Below the pieces are notes generated by a model that saw only the letters and a program-made list of their open reading frames with translations, was not told the DNA's origin and searched no databases. A program made the translations under genes and the position numbers. This document shows positions 18,263 through 28,558 of a stretch of 64,000 nt of DNA, piece by piece; within the stretch, counting starts at the first letter, position 1, and every line of letters starts with the position of its first letter. Where the stretch lies: positions 470,429 through 534,428 of the forward strand of contig NZ_LIPW01000001.1 in the NCBI RefSeq assembly GCF_001418345.1, read 5' to 3'. The stretch is from Pseudidiomarina woesei. GTDB lineage: Bacteria > Pseudomonadota > Gammaproteobacteria > Enterobacterales > Alteromonadaceae.

Positions 18263-18844
18263 TTAGTTATCGCCTTGTTTCGGCTGATCTTTCATTACCG
18301 GGCCGGGAATATACACAGGCCTTGGGTAAAATGGCCGAGTGTAATAATAATGGCGATACCATAAAGCATCATAGTTCACTTCCATTTGCGCTTTTTCTTT
18401 GCGCTCAGGCCATAGGTACTTGGCTGAAACATTTAGCAATGGAAATAAATAGTTATATTCGCCAATGGTTCCCTTTTCTACGCCAGCCACGGTGCCGGTA
18501 AAGGTCACTTCGCTACCTTGGGTGTATACCATGGGGTCAACAAAGCCATTTAAAGTGGCACGAAATCTGCCAGAACTTTGCTCGCCAGGTACTGGGCGCC
18601 CCCACGAATTTAGTGGAAAATTAACCACCTCAATAACGGTACCTGCATCTGAGTTTCTTACTTCAGCGATAACACCGCCCCAACGTGCCATTTCACCGTT
18701 GTTGGCGTTCGGTGCTTCAAGTACCGTCTCGTAGGCAACTAGAGCGTCTTCATTAGCCACTTGCAATCTATCGGGCACTGCTGAACACGCCGCTAAAGAA
18801 AGCGCCGCGACAACAATTGCTGAGTGTTTTATCCATGCTTTCAT
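18263..18844 (-). CDS. yeaY: Slp/YeaY family outer membrane lipoprotein
   Basis: 193 residues from the ATG at 18844 (AGAGG eight bases upstream). Signal peptide with lipobox LAAC, then the Slp domain: VRWGG-like ARWGGVIAEVRN, TVIEVVNFPLNSWGRP, SGRFRA, and GTIGEYNYLFPLLNV. Likely anchored in the outer membrane; Slp proteins are induced by starvation or envelope stress. Gene order with tsaB and yoaA upstream and fadD downstream equals E. coli yoaA-tsaB-yeaY-fadD, which supports orthology with yeaY. Confidence 0.88.
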   Translation of the reverse strand: MKAWIKHSAIVVAALSLAACSAVPDRLQVANEDALVAYETVLEAPNANNGEMARWGGVIAEVRNSDAGTVIEVVNFPLNSWGRPVPGEQSSGRFRATLNGFVDPMVYTQGSEVTFTGTVAGVEKGTIGEYNYLFPLLNVSAKYLWPERKEKAQMEVNYDALWYRHYYYTRPFYPRPVYIPGPVMKDQPKQGDN

Positions 18845-18975
18845 AACCACTACCTCTTAAGACCACTACCACGAAGGTCATGTTGAAAATATAGACTTTA
18901 GATCGCCAACTTACCTAGTAAGTTCCCACCGAACAACCATAAATCGTGATGAACGCCCTCACTTTCTGCCCGAAC

Positions 18976-19671
18976 TTAGCGCCCGGGAAGTTTCTTCCAA
19001 GCAACTTCATTGCGCACGTACAACGGCTCTAATTTTTCTGCTGCAACAGGCTCGCCATGAGCCAATGCCCACTCCAACATGTCTTCGGCCAGCGGTAAGG
19101 TAACATTATCAAGCACATCAACAGTGTTGTTTGGATTAAGCGCATCGCCATAAGCTTGCCAACCTGTACCGGCACCAACAACAGCCCCCGTTAACGCAGG
19201 CCACCATGGCTGCTGAGTAATATCTTCAAGCGGCGCCATGTGCGGCTCGCCAAGTGCTTGTGCAAAACCATTATGGTTAGTAAATGGCGCGACATATATT
19301 TCCCGCATGCGGGCATCAATGGCGCTCACCACGGTTTCGGCATTGTGCAAACGAATTGCTTGTTGCGCTAGCGCCGCCAAAGTACTCACGGCAATCACAG
19401 GAATGTCATGGCTAAACGCTAACCCTTGTGCCACCGAAACGCCAATACGCACCCCAGTAAAGCTACCTGGGCCATGCCCGACTACCAGAGCGTCAATATC
19501 AGTTAAGCTAATTTGTTGCTCGGCAAGCACTTCTTGTACGAAACCTAAAATGCGTTGTGAATGTTCGCGCGGCGTTATGGCAGCACGCGTAACTGTACGC
19601 TCACCAACTTTCAAGGCGACCGAGCATTGCTCAGTTGACGTATCAATGGCTAAAACAGCCGCTAATTTCAC
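18976..19671 (-). CDS. tsaB: tRNA threonylcarbamoyladenosine biosynthesis protein TsaB
   Basis: 231 residues. ASKHA-fold start AVLAIDTSTEQCSVAL, GHGPGSFTGVRIGVSVAQGLAF, and IDARMREIYVA are diagnostic. TsaB scaffolds TsaD and TsaE in making t6A37 of ANN-decoding tRNAs and is essential in most bacteria. The start is GTG at 19671, overlapping the yoaA stop by 4 nt (GTGA), so translation is probably coupled. Confidence 0.95.
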   Translation of the reverse strand: MKLAAVLAIDTSTEQCSVALKVGERTVTRAAITPREHSQRILGFVQEVLAEQQISLTDIDALVVGHGPGSFTGVRIGVSVAQGLAFSHDIPVIAVSTLAALAQQAIRLHNAETVVSAIDARMREIYVAPFTNHNGFAQALGEPHMAPLEDITQQPWWPALTGAVVGAGTGWQAYGDALNPNNTVDVLDNVTLPLAEDMLEWALAHGEPVAAEKLEPLYVRNEVAWKKLPGR

Positions 19672-21605
19672 TCTGTAGGCTCCTGTGTACGTTCTAAACT
19701 ATCAAGAAATTCAAGGGCAACGTCTAAACTGCGTGTGCGTCGCATGGCCGGTAAACTGGTAAGAAAAATACCACCATAAGGCTTAGTAACTAAGCGTTGA
19801 TCGCACACAATTAATACGCCGCGATCGTCGGCATCACGTATAAGCCGGCCTGCCCCTTGCTTTAATGCAATAACCGCTTGTGGCAATTGTACCTGAGCAA
19901 AAGGGTCGATGCCACGTAGTCGGCAGTCTTCCACGCGCGCCTGTAATAACGGATCATCAGGGCTGGCAAACGGTAGTTTATCAATAATAACGCAGCGCAA
20001 TGCGTCACCTCGCACGTCTACCCCTTCCCAAAACGAAGAGGTGCCTAACAAAATGCCGTTGCCAGCAGCAATAAACTGGTCAAGCAAATCACGTTTGCTG
20101 GTACTGCCCTGCACCAATAACGGGCGATCGGTGCGAGTCACCAATAACTTGGCGATCATCTGCAGCATGCGGTGGCTTGTAAACAACACAAAGGTACCGC
20201 CGGTTTCATTGTGCTCTAGCACTTCACACACCACTTCAAGCAGCGCTGAGGGCATTTCACGCTCGTGCGGTTGCGGCAAATAACGAGGCAAACACAACAA
20301 TGCTTGCTCGTTAAAATTAAATGGGCTGGGCAGACACAAGCTTTCAGCCTGCTCTATACCTAACTGCTCAGTAAAATGACTAAAGTCTTCTCCCACCGCT
20401 AACGTAGCCGAGGTAAACACCCAAGCCATGTCGCTGCGCTGTAAATAGCCGCCGAATTTATCGGCAACGCTCAGCGGCGTTTGGTGTAGCGTGACTTGGC
20501 GTACAGTGGTTTCAAACCAAAAGCTGAAACCAGTGCGGCTAACATCTTGAAGCTGTTGCCATTTGTGCAAAAATTGCACGCACCGCTCATAGGCATTGTC
20601 CAGATCTTGATGGCGCCCGAGCGCGCTTTTACACACCTCGCGCAGAAACTCTAAATGTTCCGCCACCACGTTGGCCGCCAACTGCACAGCTGGCTGTTTG
20701 GAGAAATCACGCCAGTTGCCGCGCATTGGGTCGGTGGGAAATACTAGGCGCCAATCTTTTAGGCTGCCCAGCAACTTGTCTGCGGCCTTATCAAGTTGGC
20801 GCAAGTCTTTCAACTCAGTCAGGTATAACACCTTAAGTTCATGCGCCAGCTCTTGCAGCTGACGACTTGAAACTGCTTCGCCAAAATATTGGCTAGCTAT
20901 ATCGGGCAGTTGGTGCGCTTCGTCAAAAATCACCGCATCGGCTTGCGGCACCAGCTCACCAAAGCCAACATCTTTCAATGCCATGTCGGCAAAAAACAAA
21001 TGATGATTTACCACCACCAAATCGGCATCCATCGCTTTTTTGCGCGCCTTCACCAAATAACACGCATCGTAGTCTGGGCAATCACGGCCCAAACAATTAT
21101 CGACGGTACTTGTCACTTGCGGCAAAATAGCAGCATCTTCTTGCAAAATATTCAGTGCGCCTACATCGCCATCATCGGTTCGCTGCGCCCATTTTCTCAC
21201 TTCGACTAACTGACTTTGCTGCTCTTTGCTTAACTCACCACTATGCGCCACCGCCTGATTCATACGATGAAGACACAAATAATTGGCCCGCCCTTTTAAC
21301 AAGGCGACCATTTTCCGCGGCGCCAACGCGTCGCGTAGGGCCGGTAAGTCCCGATGAAATAACTGCTCTTGTAAAGCTTTGGTACCGGTCGAAACAATGG
21401 CCTTACCACCACTTAACAGCACTGGCACTAAGTACGCGAAGGTCTTCCCCGTACCGGTTTCAGCCTCAACCACCAGCTGTGACTTTTGCGCCAGCGCGCG
21501 CTCTACCGCTTCGGCCATGGTGGTTTGCGACGGCCGCGCACGGAAGCCAGTCAGTGTGCGCGCCAGCACGCCATCGGCTTGAAATTGTGAGGTGACTTTT
21601 GACAT
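19668..21605 (-). CDS. yoaA: DinG/YoaA family ATP-dependent DNA helicase
   Basis: About 645 residues (E. coli YoaA 636). Walker A AETGTGKTFAYL, the DEAH box in IFDEAHQLPD, and a [4Fe-4S] cysteine set around CLGRDCPDYDAC (first Cys further upstream in NYLC). C-terminal motifs GTSSFWEGVD and QGAGRLIRD complete an XPD-like 5'-3' helicase. YoaA works with HolC in damage tolerance. The ATG at 21605 aligns with the family; one at 21644 adds 13 residues without a better ribosome site. First gene of yoaA-tsaB. Confidence 0.92.
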   Translation of the reverse strand: MSKVTSQFQADGVLARTLTGFRARPSQTTMAEAVERALAQKSQLVVEAETGTGKTFAYLVPVLLSGGKAIVSTGTKALQEQLFHRDLPALRDALAPRKMVALLKGRANYLCLHRMNQAVAHSGELSKEQQSQLVEVRKWAQRTDDGDVGALNILQEDAAILPQVTSTVDNCLGRDCPDYDACYLVKARKKAMDADLVVVNHHLFFADMALKDVGFGELVPQADAVIFDEAHQLPDIASQYFGEAVSSRQLQELAHELKVLYLTELKDLRQLDKAADKLLGSLKDWRLVFPTDPMRGNWRDFSKQPAVQLAANVVAEHLEFLREVCKSALGRHQDLDNAYERCVQFLHKWQQLQDVSRTGFSFWFETTVRQVTLHQTPLSVADKFGGYLQRSDMAWVFTSATLAVGEDFSHFTEQLGIEQAESLCLPSPFNFNEQALLCLPRYLPQPHEREMPSALLEVVCEVLEHNETGGTFVLFTSHRMLQMIAKLLVTRTDRPLLVQGSTSKRDLLDQFIAAGNGILLGTSSFWEGVDVRGDALRCVIIDKLPFASPDDPLLQARVEDCRLRGIDPFAQVQLPQAVIALKQGAGRLIRDADDRGVLIVCDQRLVTKPYGGIFLTSLPAMRRTRSLDVALEFLDSLERTQEPTE

Positions 21606-21654
21606 GAATGCTGTTTGCTCTAAATGATTCACGAACTTTATCATATTGAAGGGC

Positions 21655-21724
21655 GAGAGCGATATTAGCTATTGGATATTAAAAGCGAGAGCGATATTAG
21701 ATATTAGATATTGGATATTAAAAG
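21655..21724. repeat. ATATTAG-type dispersed repeat, two copies in tandem
   Basis: Two direct copies begin GAGAGCGATATTAG (21655 and 21687) and end GGATATTAAAA. They are inverted with respect to the copy at 21868-21903, so the two clusters flank the his promoter. Same family as the copies at 10537 and 48744. Confidence 0.8.
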
Positions 21725-21867
21725 CAAAGGCTATTTTGGATGCACAGACAAAGTTATACAAGTTGCATACAGGAATATCGTAAGCAATATAAAATAACAC
21801 TTGAAAGAAGACCTCAAATCTATACAATTCTTATCAACATTTAACGCATAAGCCGATATCAGCGCAC
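21725..21867. other. Region between the two repeat clusters upstream of the his leader
   Basis: About 140 AT-rich bases without a supported gene. It contains the predicted his promoter (21801-21828). A 33-codon frame beginning at the ATG in 21740-21742 has no ribosome site and no recognisable similarity, so I do not call it. Confidence 0.5.
21801..21828 (+). promoter_or_regulatory. Predicted sigma-70 promoter of the histidine operon
   Basis: TTGAAA, 16-nt spacer, TACAAT. Transcription would start near 21836, giving a leader of about 80 nt before hisL that includes one copy of the dispersed repeat. Confidence 0.6.
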
Positions 21868-21903
21868 CAATATCTAATATCTAACAGCTAATATCGCTCT
21901 TGC
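21868..21903. repeat. ATATTAG-type dispersed repeat, inverted copy in the his leader
   Basis: CAATATCTAATATCTAACAGC followed by TAATATCGCTCTTGC. Reverse complement of the copies at 21655/21687. It ends just before the hisL ribosome site (AGGAG at 21908). Confidence 0.8.
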
Positions 21904-21917
21904 ATTTAGGAGAATTC

Positions 21918-21962
21918 ATGTACACAGCTTGGCATCACCATCATCACAATCGAACACGTTAG
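21918..21962 (+). CDS. hisL: Histidine operon leader peptide HisL
   Basis: Fourteen codons, MYTAWHHHHHNRTR, with five consecutive His codons (CAT CAC CAT CAT CAC) and AGGAG at proper spacing upstream. Ribosome stalling on the His run when charged His-tRNA is scarce would favour the antiterminator and transcription of hisG onward. Followed by alternative stems and a terminator at 22025-22056. Confidence 0.93.
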   Translation: MYTAWHHHHHNRTR

Positions 21963-22056
21963 CCCAGTGTGTACTGAAGGCTAACCAATTGTTTTGGGGC
22001 TGCCTTCACTAAAAATTCATTGAACCCCGCAAGGCGCTCCCTTCGCGGGGTTTTTT
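21961..22056 (+). promoter_or_regulatory. his attenuator: competing RNA stems and intrinsic terminator
   Basis: TGAAGGC (21975-21981) pairs perfectly with GCCTTCA (22002-22008), and AGCCC after the hisL stop can pair with GGGCT near 21997. The terminator is CCCCGCAAGG ... CCTTCGCGGGG followed by six T (22025-22056). The stems overlap in the way needed for alternative folding. Read from sequence; energies not computed. Confidence 0.85.
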
Positions 22057-22072
22057 ATTAAGGGAAAAAATT

Positions 22073-22981
22073 ATGGTTGTTGATAAGAATTCACAGCGTT
22101 TAACTATCGCCATTCAAAAATCAGGGCGTTTAAGCAAAGAGTCTATTAGCTTGCTACAAGCTTGTGGTTTTAAGTTTAGCTTGCACGAAGCGCGGTTATT
22201 GGCGCACAGCTCTAATCAGCCGGTCGACTTATTGCGTGTGCGTGATGATGATATTCCGGGCTTGGTGATGGATGGCGTGGTTGACTTAGGCTTGGTGGGC
22301 GAAAATGTTCTTGAAGAAGTGCGCCTAGAACGCCAAGCGTTAAATCTGGCGTGCAGCGTACAACGTCTTCGTGCTCTTGACTTTGGCCAATGTCGCTTGT
22401 CAATTGCCGTGCCTAAAGAAGAAGGTTACCGCGGTGTGCAAGACTTAGAAGGTAAACGCATAGCCACCACCTACCCGTATTTATTGCAAAACTACTTAAA
22501 ACAACAAGGTGTCAGCGCGAGCAATGCCATTTTAACCGGCAGTGTTGAAGTAGCGCCGCGGGCTGGCCTTGCAGACGCAGTTTGTGATCTGGTATCTACC
22601 GGCGCCACGTTAGAGGCAAATGGTTTGGTAGAAAAAGAAGTGATATTCCGCTCGCAAGCGCAGCTGATTCAGCGTCCTGAGCCGTTAAGTGCAGCAAAGC
22701 AAGCCATTATTGACCAATTACTGCCGCGTATTGATGGTGTGCAAATGGCTCGTGAAAGCAAATACATCATGCTGCACGCGCCAGTGAGTCAACTTGAGCA
22801 AGTGGTTGAACTGCTGCCAGGCGCTGAACGCCCAACTATACTTCCGCTCAGCCACACTGAGGAGCTTGTCGCAGTGCACGTTGTCAGTACCGAAAAGTTA
22901 TTTTGGGAAACCATGGAGCAGTTAAAAGCGATTGGTTGTAGTTCAATTCTGGTGATGCCAATTGAAAAAATGATGGGGTAA
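22073..22981 (+). CDS. hisG: ATP phosphoribosyltransferase HisG (long form)
   Basis: 302 residues, the long form with a C-terminal ACT-like regulatory domain (residues about 228-300), so no HisZ is needed. [31 protein letters not shown] and [14 protein letters not shown] are the phosphoribosyltransferase signatures. First committed step: ATP + PRPP to phosphoribosyl-ATP, feedback-inhibited by histidine. First structural gene, 17 nt past the attenuator's T run. Confidence 0.97.
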   Translation: MVVDKNSQRLTIAIQKSGRLSKESISLLQACGFKFSLHEARLLAHSSNQPVDLLRVRDDDIPGLVMDGVVDLGLVGENVLEEVRLERQALNLACSVQRLRALDFGQCRLSIAVPKEEGYRGVQDLEGKRIATTYPYLLQNYLKQQGVSASNAILTGSVEVAPRAGLADAVCDLVSTGATLEANGLVEKEVIFRSQAQLIQRPEPLSAAKQAIIDQLLPRIDGVQMARESKYIMLHAPVSQLEQVVELLPGAERPTILPLSHTEELVAVHVVSTEKLFWETMEQLKAIGCSSILVMPIEKMMG

Positions 22982-22984
22982 ACC

Positions 22985-24283
22985 GTGCGTATTAAGCAAT
23001 GGAATTTATTAAGCTCGATTGAGCAACAGCAGTTGCTTGCACGCCCTGCCCAAGCGCAGTCAGCGAGCTTACAGCAACAAGTTGCGGCCATTATTGACGC
23101 CGTTGCCCAAAATGGTGATGCGGCAGTGCTGCAATACACTCAACAGTTCGATTGCGAATCGCTGCGGAAGTTACGTTATAGCGCCGAGGAAATCGCCGAA
23201 CAGGCAGCCAAACTTGAACCTAGTGTTCGTGCGGCCATTGATAAAGCCTATAGCACCATTGCAGCGTTTCACCAGGCCCAAACACCGAAGGACATTACTG
23301 TAGAAACGGCGCCCGGGGTGGTGTGTACGCAACGCTTTGCCCCTTTAGATGCGGTTGGGTTGTACATTCCAGGCGGCACTGCGGTGTTACCGTCAACCGC
23401 GCTGATGTTAGGTGTGCCCGCTCAAATAGCCAATAACCCGCGCCGCGTGCTAGTTAGCCCGCCGGACCAAAAGGGCGAGCTAAGCCCAGCGCTGATGTAT
23501 GTTGCACAAAAGTGTGGCATTACCGAAGTGTATCGTTGCGGTGGAGCGCAAGCTATTGCGGCGCTTGCGCTTGGCACCGAGTCTATTGCACCGGTTGCGA
23601 AAATTTATGGTCCAGGCAATAGCTATGTCACAGCCGCGAAACAACAAGTTGCGCAGTTGCCAGGGGGCCCAGCTATCGATATGCCCGCAGGCCCATCGGA
23701 GTTACTCGTGATTGCTGATGACAGCGCTAACCCAAGCTTTGTTGCAGCCGACTTGCTTTCGCAAGCCGAGCACGGGGTTGATTCGCAGGTTATTTTATTG
23801 AGCCCAAGTGCCAAACTGCTTAAGGCAACAGCCGAAGCGATTGAGCAGCAACTGGCTATTTTGCCGCGCGCCGCAACCGCTCGCCAAGCCTTGGCGTCTA
23901 GTGCGCTGATTCAAACCCGTGACTTAGCCGAAGCCTTTGCCATTAGTCAACGTTATGCGCCAGAACACTTGTCGTTGCAGTTTGATAAAGCCGACGAAGC
24001 GGTTGATCAAGTGAACCTTGCCGGCTCGGTATTTATTGGCCACTTTACGCCAGAGTCTGGCGGTGATTACGCCACGGGCACCAATCACGTGCTGCCAACC
24101 TATGGCTTTGCGCGCAATTACAGCAGCTTAGGTTTGCTCGATTTTTATCGTCGCTTCACCACGCAACAGGCCAGCAAAGCCGGCTTGAGCGAGCTTGCCG
24201 ACGCCATTATTACCTTGGCCGAAACTGAAGGCCTTCGCGCCCACGCGCGCGCCGTGAGTATTCGCTTGGAGGAAGGTTCATGA
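22985..24283 (+). CDS. hisD: Histidinol dehydrogenase HisD
   Basis: 432 residues. GLYIPGGTAVLPSTALM, GPGNSYVTAAKQQV, GPSELLVIAD, SQAEHGVDSQ (Zn and catalytic residues) and the late ESGGDYATGTNHVLPT are intact. Oxidises L-histidinol to histidine in two NAD-dependent steps. The start is GTG at 22985, 3 nt after the hisG stop; the stop overlaps hisC by 4 nt. Confidence 0.97.
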   Translation: MRIKQWNLLSSIEQQQLLARPAQAQSASLQQQVAAIIDAVAQNGDAAVLQYTQQFDCESLRKLRYSAEEIAEQAAKLEPSVRAAIDKAYSTIAAFHQAQTPKDITVETAPGVVCTQRFAPLDAVGLYIPGGTAVLPSTALMLGVPAQIANNPRRVLVSPPDQKGELSPALMYVAQKCGITEVYRCGGAQAIAALALGTESIAPVAKIYGPGNSYVTAAKQQVAQLPGGPAIDMPAGPSELLVIADDSANPSFVAADLLSQAEHGVDSQVILLSPSAKLLKATAEAIEQQLAILPRAATARQALASSALIQTRDLAEAFAISQRYAPEHLSLQFDKADEAVDQVNLAGSVFIGHFTPESGGDYATGTNHVLPTYGFARNYSSLGLLDFYRRFTTQQASKAGLSELADAIITLAETEGLRAHARAVSIRLEEGS

Positions 24284-25353
24284 GCATTGCTGAACAATTA
24301 CAGCGCCAGCACCTAGCCGCGTTAACGCCCTATGCTTCGGCGCGCCGCAGTATGAGTGGTGATGGAATTTGGCTGAATGCCAATGAAGCGCCTTATACGC
24401 CAAGTGTTGATGCCCAAGGCGATATGTTGAATCGTTACCCAAGCTTTCAAAGCGACCGTTTAAATGGCGCTTATGCAGCTTATGCCGGTGTGGCCATAGA
24501 GCAAGTACTCAGCTGTCGCGGTAGCGACGAAGCCATTGACCTCTTAATTCGTAGCTTCTGTGAACCTGGCCGCGATGGCATTATGATCACCACCCCAACT
24601 TACGGTATGTACGCAATAAGTGCACAAACCCAAGGTGCAAAAGTTATCGATGTGCCGCTAGTTGCTGATGGCGACGGTGATTTGCAACTAAACACCAAAG
24701 CTATGCTAGCGGCACTAGATGGCGTGAAATTAGTATTTATTTGCCAACCGTCCAACCCGCTCGGTAATCGCGTTGATCGCAAGGCGTTGCAAGCATTTAT
24801 TGAGGCTGTCGGCTCGCGAGCTTTAGTCATTGTGGATGAAGCCTACATAGAATTCGTCGACGACAGTACCCAAGCCAGCGCCGCGCAATGGCTGAACGAT
24901 TATCCACAATTGGTGGTCTTACGCACACTATCCAAAGCATTTGGCTTAGCGGCGATTCGTTGCGGTTTTGCGCTGGCGAATACAGATATCATTGAGGTGT
25001 TGCGCAAGGTCATTGCACCCTACCCAATGCCTCAACCCAGCTTACAAGCGGCAACGGCGGCACTAAGCACGACAAATATTGCGCGCATGCAGGCTTTGGT
25101 TGCCGAAACCAAAGCGCTGCGTGATGATTTTATCCAATGGGTAAGCCGCAGGCCATGGGCGCTCAAAGTGTGGCCAAGTGTCACCAACTTTGTCCTGATT
25201 AGTGTGCCCGATGCGACCCAACTGGTCAGCAACTGCGCTGCCAACGGCGTGCTTATTCGTAATCAGTCAGCCCAGCGTGGGTTAAATAACACGGTTCGTG
25301 TCAGCATTGGTAGCGCAACCGAAATGCAGAAGTTAATGGAGGTATTGCCATGA
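24280..25353 (+). CDS. hisC: Histidinol-phosphate aminotransferase HisC
   Basis: 357 residues. PLP fold type [42 protein letters not shown] and the Lys of [15 protein letters not shown]. Converts imidazole-acetol phosphate and glutamate to histidinol phosphate. ATGA overlaps with both hisD and hisB. Confidence 0.97.
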   Translation: MSIAEQLQRQHLAALTPYASARRSMSGDGIWLNANEAPYTPSVDAQGDMLNRYPSFQSDRLNGAYAAYAGVAIEQVLSCRGSDEAIDLLIRSFCEPGRDGIMITTPTYGMYAISAQTQGAKVIDVPLVADGDGDLQLNTKAMLAALDGVKLVFICQPSNPLGNRVDRKALQAFIEAVGSRALVIVDEAYIEFVDDSTQASAAQWLNDYPQLVVLRTLSKAFGLAAIRCGFALANTDIIEVLRKVIAPYPMPQPSLQAATAALSTTNIARMQALVAETKALRDDFIQWVSRRPWALKVWPSVTNFVLISVPDATQLVSNCAANGVLIRNQSAQRGLNNTVRVSIGSATEMQKLMEVLP

Positions 25354-26435
25354 GTACAGCCACGGCACAGAAAATTTTGTTTATAGACCGCGATGGCACA
25401 CTTGTGGAAGAGCCGCCAATTGACAAGCAACTCGACAGCATTAGCAAGTTAGTGTTTGAACCCGACGTTATTCCTACCTTGTTGGCGCTGCAAAACCAAG
25501 GTTATCGCTTGGTGATGGTGTCGAACCAAGACGGCTTGGGCACCGACAGCTTCCCGCAAGCAGACTTTGACGCGCCTCACAACCTAATGATGGCCGTATT
25601 TAACTCACAAGGCATTCGCTTTGATGACGTATTGATTTGCCCACACTTTGATGCCGATAACTGTACTTGCCGCAAACCTAAGCTCGGCTTAGTCCGTGAT
25701 TACTTGGTGCAAGGCAAAGTCGACTTCGCCAATTCCTATGTGATTGGTGATCGTAAAACCGACATGCAGTTGGCCGAAAACATGGGCATTCGCGGCCTGC
25801 GTTACGACCGCGCCAACTTAACTTGGCAGCAAATTGCGCACCTGTTACTAAAACAGCCGCGTCAAGCGCAAGTGCGCCGCACCACCCGTGAAACCGATAT
25901 CGAGATTAAAGTTGATCTAGACGCAACCGCACCAATCAGTATGAATACCGGTATTGGCTTTTTCGACCACATGCTGGAGCAAATTGCGACCCATGCCGGC
26001 ATTTCACTGCAAATTAATGTCAGCGGCGACTTGCACATTGATGAACACCACACGGTAGAAGACACAGCCTTGGCACTTGGCCAAGCGCTGCGCCAAGCGC
26101 TTGGCGAAAAACGTGGCATTGGCCGCTTTGGCTTTGCGCTACCTATGGACGAATGCCGTGCTGAGTGCTTAATTGACTTGTCAGGACGGCCGTATTTGCA
26201 GTTTTCGGCACCCTTTAGTCGCGACAAAGTTGGCGAGCTTTCTACCGAAATGGTTGGACACTTTTTCCGCTCACTCAGCGACGCGTTGGCCGTGTCGCTG
26301 CACGTGAGTACCACCGAAGGCAATGCACACCACCAAGTGGAGAGCTTGTTCAAAGTATTTGGCCGAGCGCTGCGCCAAGCCGTAGCTCGTTCGGGGGACA
26401 ATGCCCTACCGTCAAGTAAGGGAATGCTGGCATGA
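25350..26435 (+). CDS. hisB: Bifunctional histidinol-phosphatase / imidazoleglycerol-phosphate dehydratase HisB
   Basis: 361 residues, a fused enzyme as in enterics. Residues 1-165 form a HAD phosphatase (DRDGTL nucleophile, Zn-binding [29 protein letters not shown]). Residues about 170-361 are the dehydratase with [12 protein letters not shown] and the [10 protein letters not shown] metal motifs. Catalyses steps 7 and 9 of the pathway. 4-nt overlaps both sides. Confidence 0.97.
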   Translation: MSTATAQKILFIDRDGTLVEEPPIDKQLDSISKLVFEPDVIPTLLALQNQGYRLVMVSNQDGLGTDSFPQADFDAPHNLMMAVFNSQGIRFDDVLICPHFDADNCTCRKPKLGLVRDYLVQGKVDFANSYVIGDRKTDMQLAENMGIRGLRYDRANLTWQQIAHLLLKQPRQAQVRRTTRETDIEIKVDLDATAPISMNTGIGFFDHMLEQIATHAGISLQINVSGDLHIDEHHTVEDTALALGQALRQALGEKRGIGRFGFALPMDECRAECLIDLSGRPYLQFSAPFSRDKVGELSTEMVGHFFRSLSDALAVSLHVSTTEGNAHHQVESLFKVFGRALRQAVARSGDNALPSSKGMLA

Positions 26436-27055
26436 CCGTAAACAGCAACTTAGTGATTGTAGATACCGCCTGCGCAAACTTAAGCTCGGTGCGCTTTGCG
26501 TTTGAACGCCTCGGCGTAATGCCTGAAGTAACCGCAAACGCCGAGCGCATTCGCAGTGCTGACAAAGTTATTTTACCCGGCGTGGGTACCGCACAAGCGG
26601 CTATGCGCAACCTGCAGCAGCTTGAATTAGTTGAGGTACTCAAGCAGCTTGAACAACCCGTATTGGGTATTTGCTTAGGAATGCAGTTGCTCACCAACTG
26701 GTCAGCCGAGGGCAATGTCGATTGCTTGGGTGTTATTCCAGCGCGTACGCTACGCATGCAAGCGCAAGAATTACCCTTGCCGCATATGGGTTGGAATACC
26801 GTGGAAGCTCGTGATAGCAACCCGTTGTTGGCCAATATTTCGCCCCAGCAAGCTTGGTTTTATTTTGTGCATAGCTACGCGGTTGCCCCCGATAACGCAA
26901 CCATTGCCACCTGCGACTACGGGCAAACTTTTGCCGCAATGATTCGCCACAACAATTTCTTTGGTGCGCAATTTCACCCGGAACGCTCAGGCGCAGCCGG
27001 TGCACAACTGTTAAAAAATTTCTTGGAGTTAACCGATGTTAATACCCGCGCTTGA
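26432..27055 (+). CDS. hisH: Imidazole glycerol phosphate synthase glutaminase subunit HisH
   Basis: 207 residues. Class I glutaminase: [11 protein letters not shown], nucleophile Cys in [10 protein letters not shown], and the His-x-Glu pair in [10 protein letters not shown]. Supplies ammonia to HisF through a protein tunnel. The 3' end overlaps hisA by 20 nt. Confidence 0.97.
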   Translation: MTVNSNLVIVDTACANLSSVRFAFERLGVMPEVTANAERIRSADKVILPGVGTAQAAMRNLQQLELVEVLKQLEQPVLGICLGMQLLTNWSAEGNVDCLGVIPARTLRMQAQELPLPHMGWNTVEARDSNPLLANISPQQAWFYFVHSYAVAPDNATIATCDYGQTFAAMIRHNNFFGAQFHPERSGAAGAQLLKNFLELTDVNTRA

Positions 27056-27773
27056 TTTAATTAATGGCGAAGTGGTTCGCCTGCAGCAAGGCGACTTTAC
27101 GCGGCAAACAACCTTTGCCAGCAATCCGCTGCCCATTGTTGCTGACTACCAACAAGCCGGCGCACAATGGCTGCATTTGGTTGATCTAGATGGTGCGCGT
27201 GACCCTGCCAAACGCCAACTAAAACTACTTAAAGATATTACCTCAGCCACTACCATGAACGTGCAAGTTGGTGGAGGTATTCGCAGCCAAGCCGACCTTG
27301 AAGGGCTATTTAACGCTGGCGTTCAACGAGTCGTGGTTGGCTCGGTTGCAGTGCGTGAGCCGCGTTTGGTACAACAATGGCTTGAAACTTATGGCCCCGA
27401 CGCTATTGTTTTGGCTCTTGACGTCAACATTGACGCCAACGGTGTTGCCTATGTTGCAACGCATGGCTGGCAAGAAACCTCTGAGCTTACGCTTAACCAA
27501 GTTATTGACGCGTACTTACCTTATGGCTTGCGTCACGTACTGTGCACAGACATTAGTCGTGATGGCATGCTTAGCGGCTGCAATATTGCGTTATATCGGC
27601 AGTTGAAAACCGACTACCCGCAAATACAAGTACAGGCTTCCGGGGGCGTGGCAGGTTTAACAGACCTTGAGCTACTGCAAGCCATTGGTTGTGATGCAGC
27701 TATTTTGGGTAAAGCCCTACTTATCGGACAATTTACCCTTGAGGAGGCACTCGAATGCTGGCCAAACGCATAA
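27036..27773 (+). CDS. hisA: ProFAR isomerase HisA
   Basis: 245 residues, (beta/alpha)8 barrel. [18 protein letters not shown] (catalytic Asp), QVGGGIRSQ, and the [12 protein letters not shown] segment with the second catalytic Asp. Opens the ribose ring of ProFAR by an Amadori rearrangement. Starts 20 nt inside hisH and overlaps hisF by 19 nt. Confidence 0.97.
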   Translation: MLIPALDLINGEVVRLQQGDFTRQTTFASNPLPIVADYQQAGAQWLHLVDLDGARDPAKRQLKLLKDITSATTMNVQVGGGIRSQADLEGLFNAGVQRVVVGSVAVREPRLVQQWLETYGPDAIVLALDVNIDANGVAYVATHGWQETSELTLNQVIDAYLPYGLRHVLCTDISRDGMLSGCNIALYRQLKTDYPQIQVQASGGVAGLTDLELLQAIGCDAAILGKALLIGQFTLEEALECWPNA

Positions 27774-28531
27774 TTCCATGCTTAGACGTGCGCAATGGTG
27801 AAGTGGTTAAAGGGGTACAGTTTCGCAACCACGAAGTTATTGGCGCTATTGAACCACTAGCCGAGCAATATGCGCAGGCCGGCGCTGATGAGCTGGTGTT
27901 TTATGACATTACCGCGTCGGCCGACGCGCGTGTAGTCGATAAATCATGGGTTGAGCGCATTGCACGGGTTATCGATATTCCGTTTACCGTGGCTGGGGGA
28001 ATTAGCTCGATAACCCAAGCGCAGGAAATATTAGCCATGGGCGCCGACAAAATATCGATCAATTCGCCTGCCCTGCGCAATCCAGAGCTTATCAACACTC
28101 TGGTCGAAGAATTTGGACAGCAGTGTATCGTCATCGGTATTGATAGCTTCTACAATAGCGAAACCAATACCTACGATGTATACCAATTTACTGGTGACGA
28201 AAGCCGTACCCAAAAAACCACATGGCAAACCCGTGATTGGCTGCGCGAAGTGGTGGCACGAGGCGCCGGCGAAATTGTATTAAACTGTATGAACCAAGAC
28301 GGAGTACGCAAAGGATACGACATTGAGCAGCTCTGCGCTCTGCGCAACGACTGTCCGGTGCCGTTAATTGCTTCTGGTGGTGCGGGTAGCATTGAGCATT
28401 TTCACGATGTATTTACCTTGGCCAAGGTTGATGGTGCACTAGCGGCATCGGTGTTTCACAAGGGTATCATTGCAATACCAACGCTTAAACAATCATTAAT
28501 TGACGCAGGTATCGCCGTTCGCCCGGCGTGA
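27755..28531 (+). CDS. hisF: Imidazole glycerol phosphate synthase cyclase subunit HisF
   Basis: 258 residues. [19 protein letters not shown] (Asp11), [32 protein letters not shown] (second catalytic Asp) and ASGGAGS. Cyclises PRFAR with ammonia from HisH to IGP and AICAR. Overlaps hisA by 19 nt; hisI follows after 27 nt. Confidence 0.97.
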   Translation: MLAKRIIPCLDVRNGEVVKGVQFRNHEVIGAIEPLAEQYAQAGADELVFYDITASADARVVDKSWVERIARVIDIPFTVAGGISSITQAQEILAMGADKISINSPALRNPELINTLVEEFGQQCIVIGIDSFYNSETNTYDVYQFTGDESRTQKTTWQTRDWLREVVARGAGEIVLNCMNQDGVRKGYDIEQLCALRNDCPVPLIASGGAGSIEHFHDVFTLAKVDGALAASVFHKGIIAIPTLKQSLIDAGIAVRPA

Positions 28532-28558
28532 CACCCCAGTGTGACATAAGGACTCATC

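Noticed and set aside
21740-21841. 33-codon frame between the repeat clusters
   Set aside because: No ribosome site, no recognisable similarity, and it overlaps the predicted his promoter.
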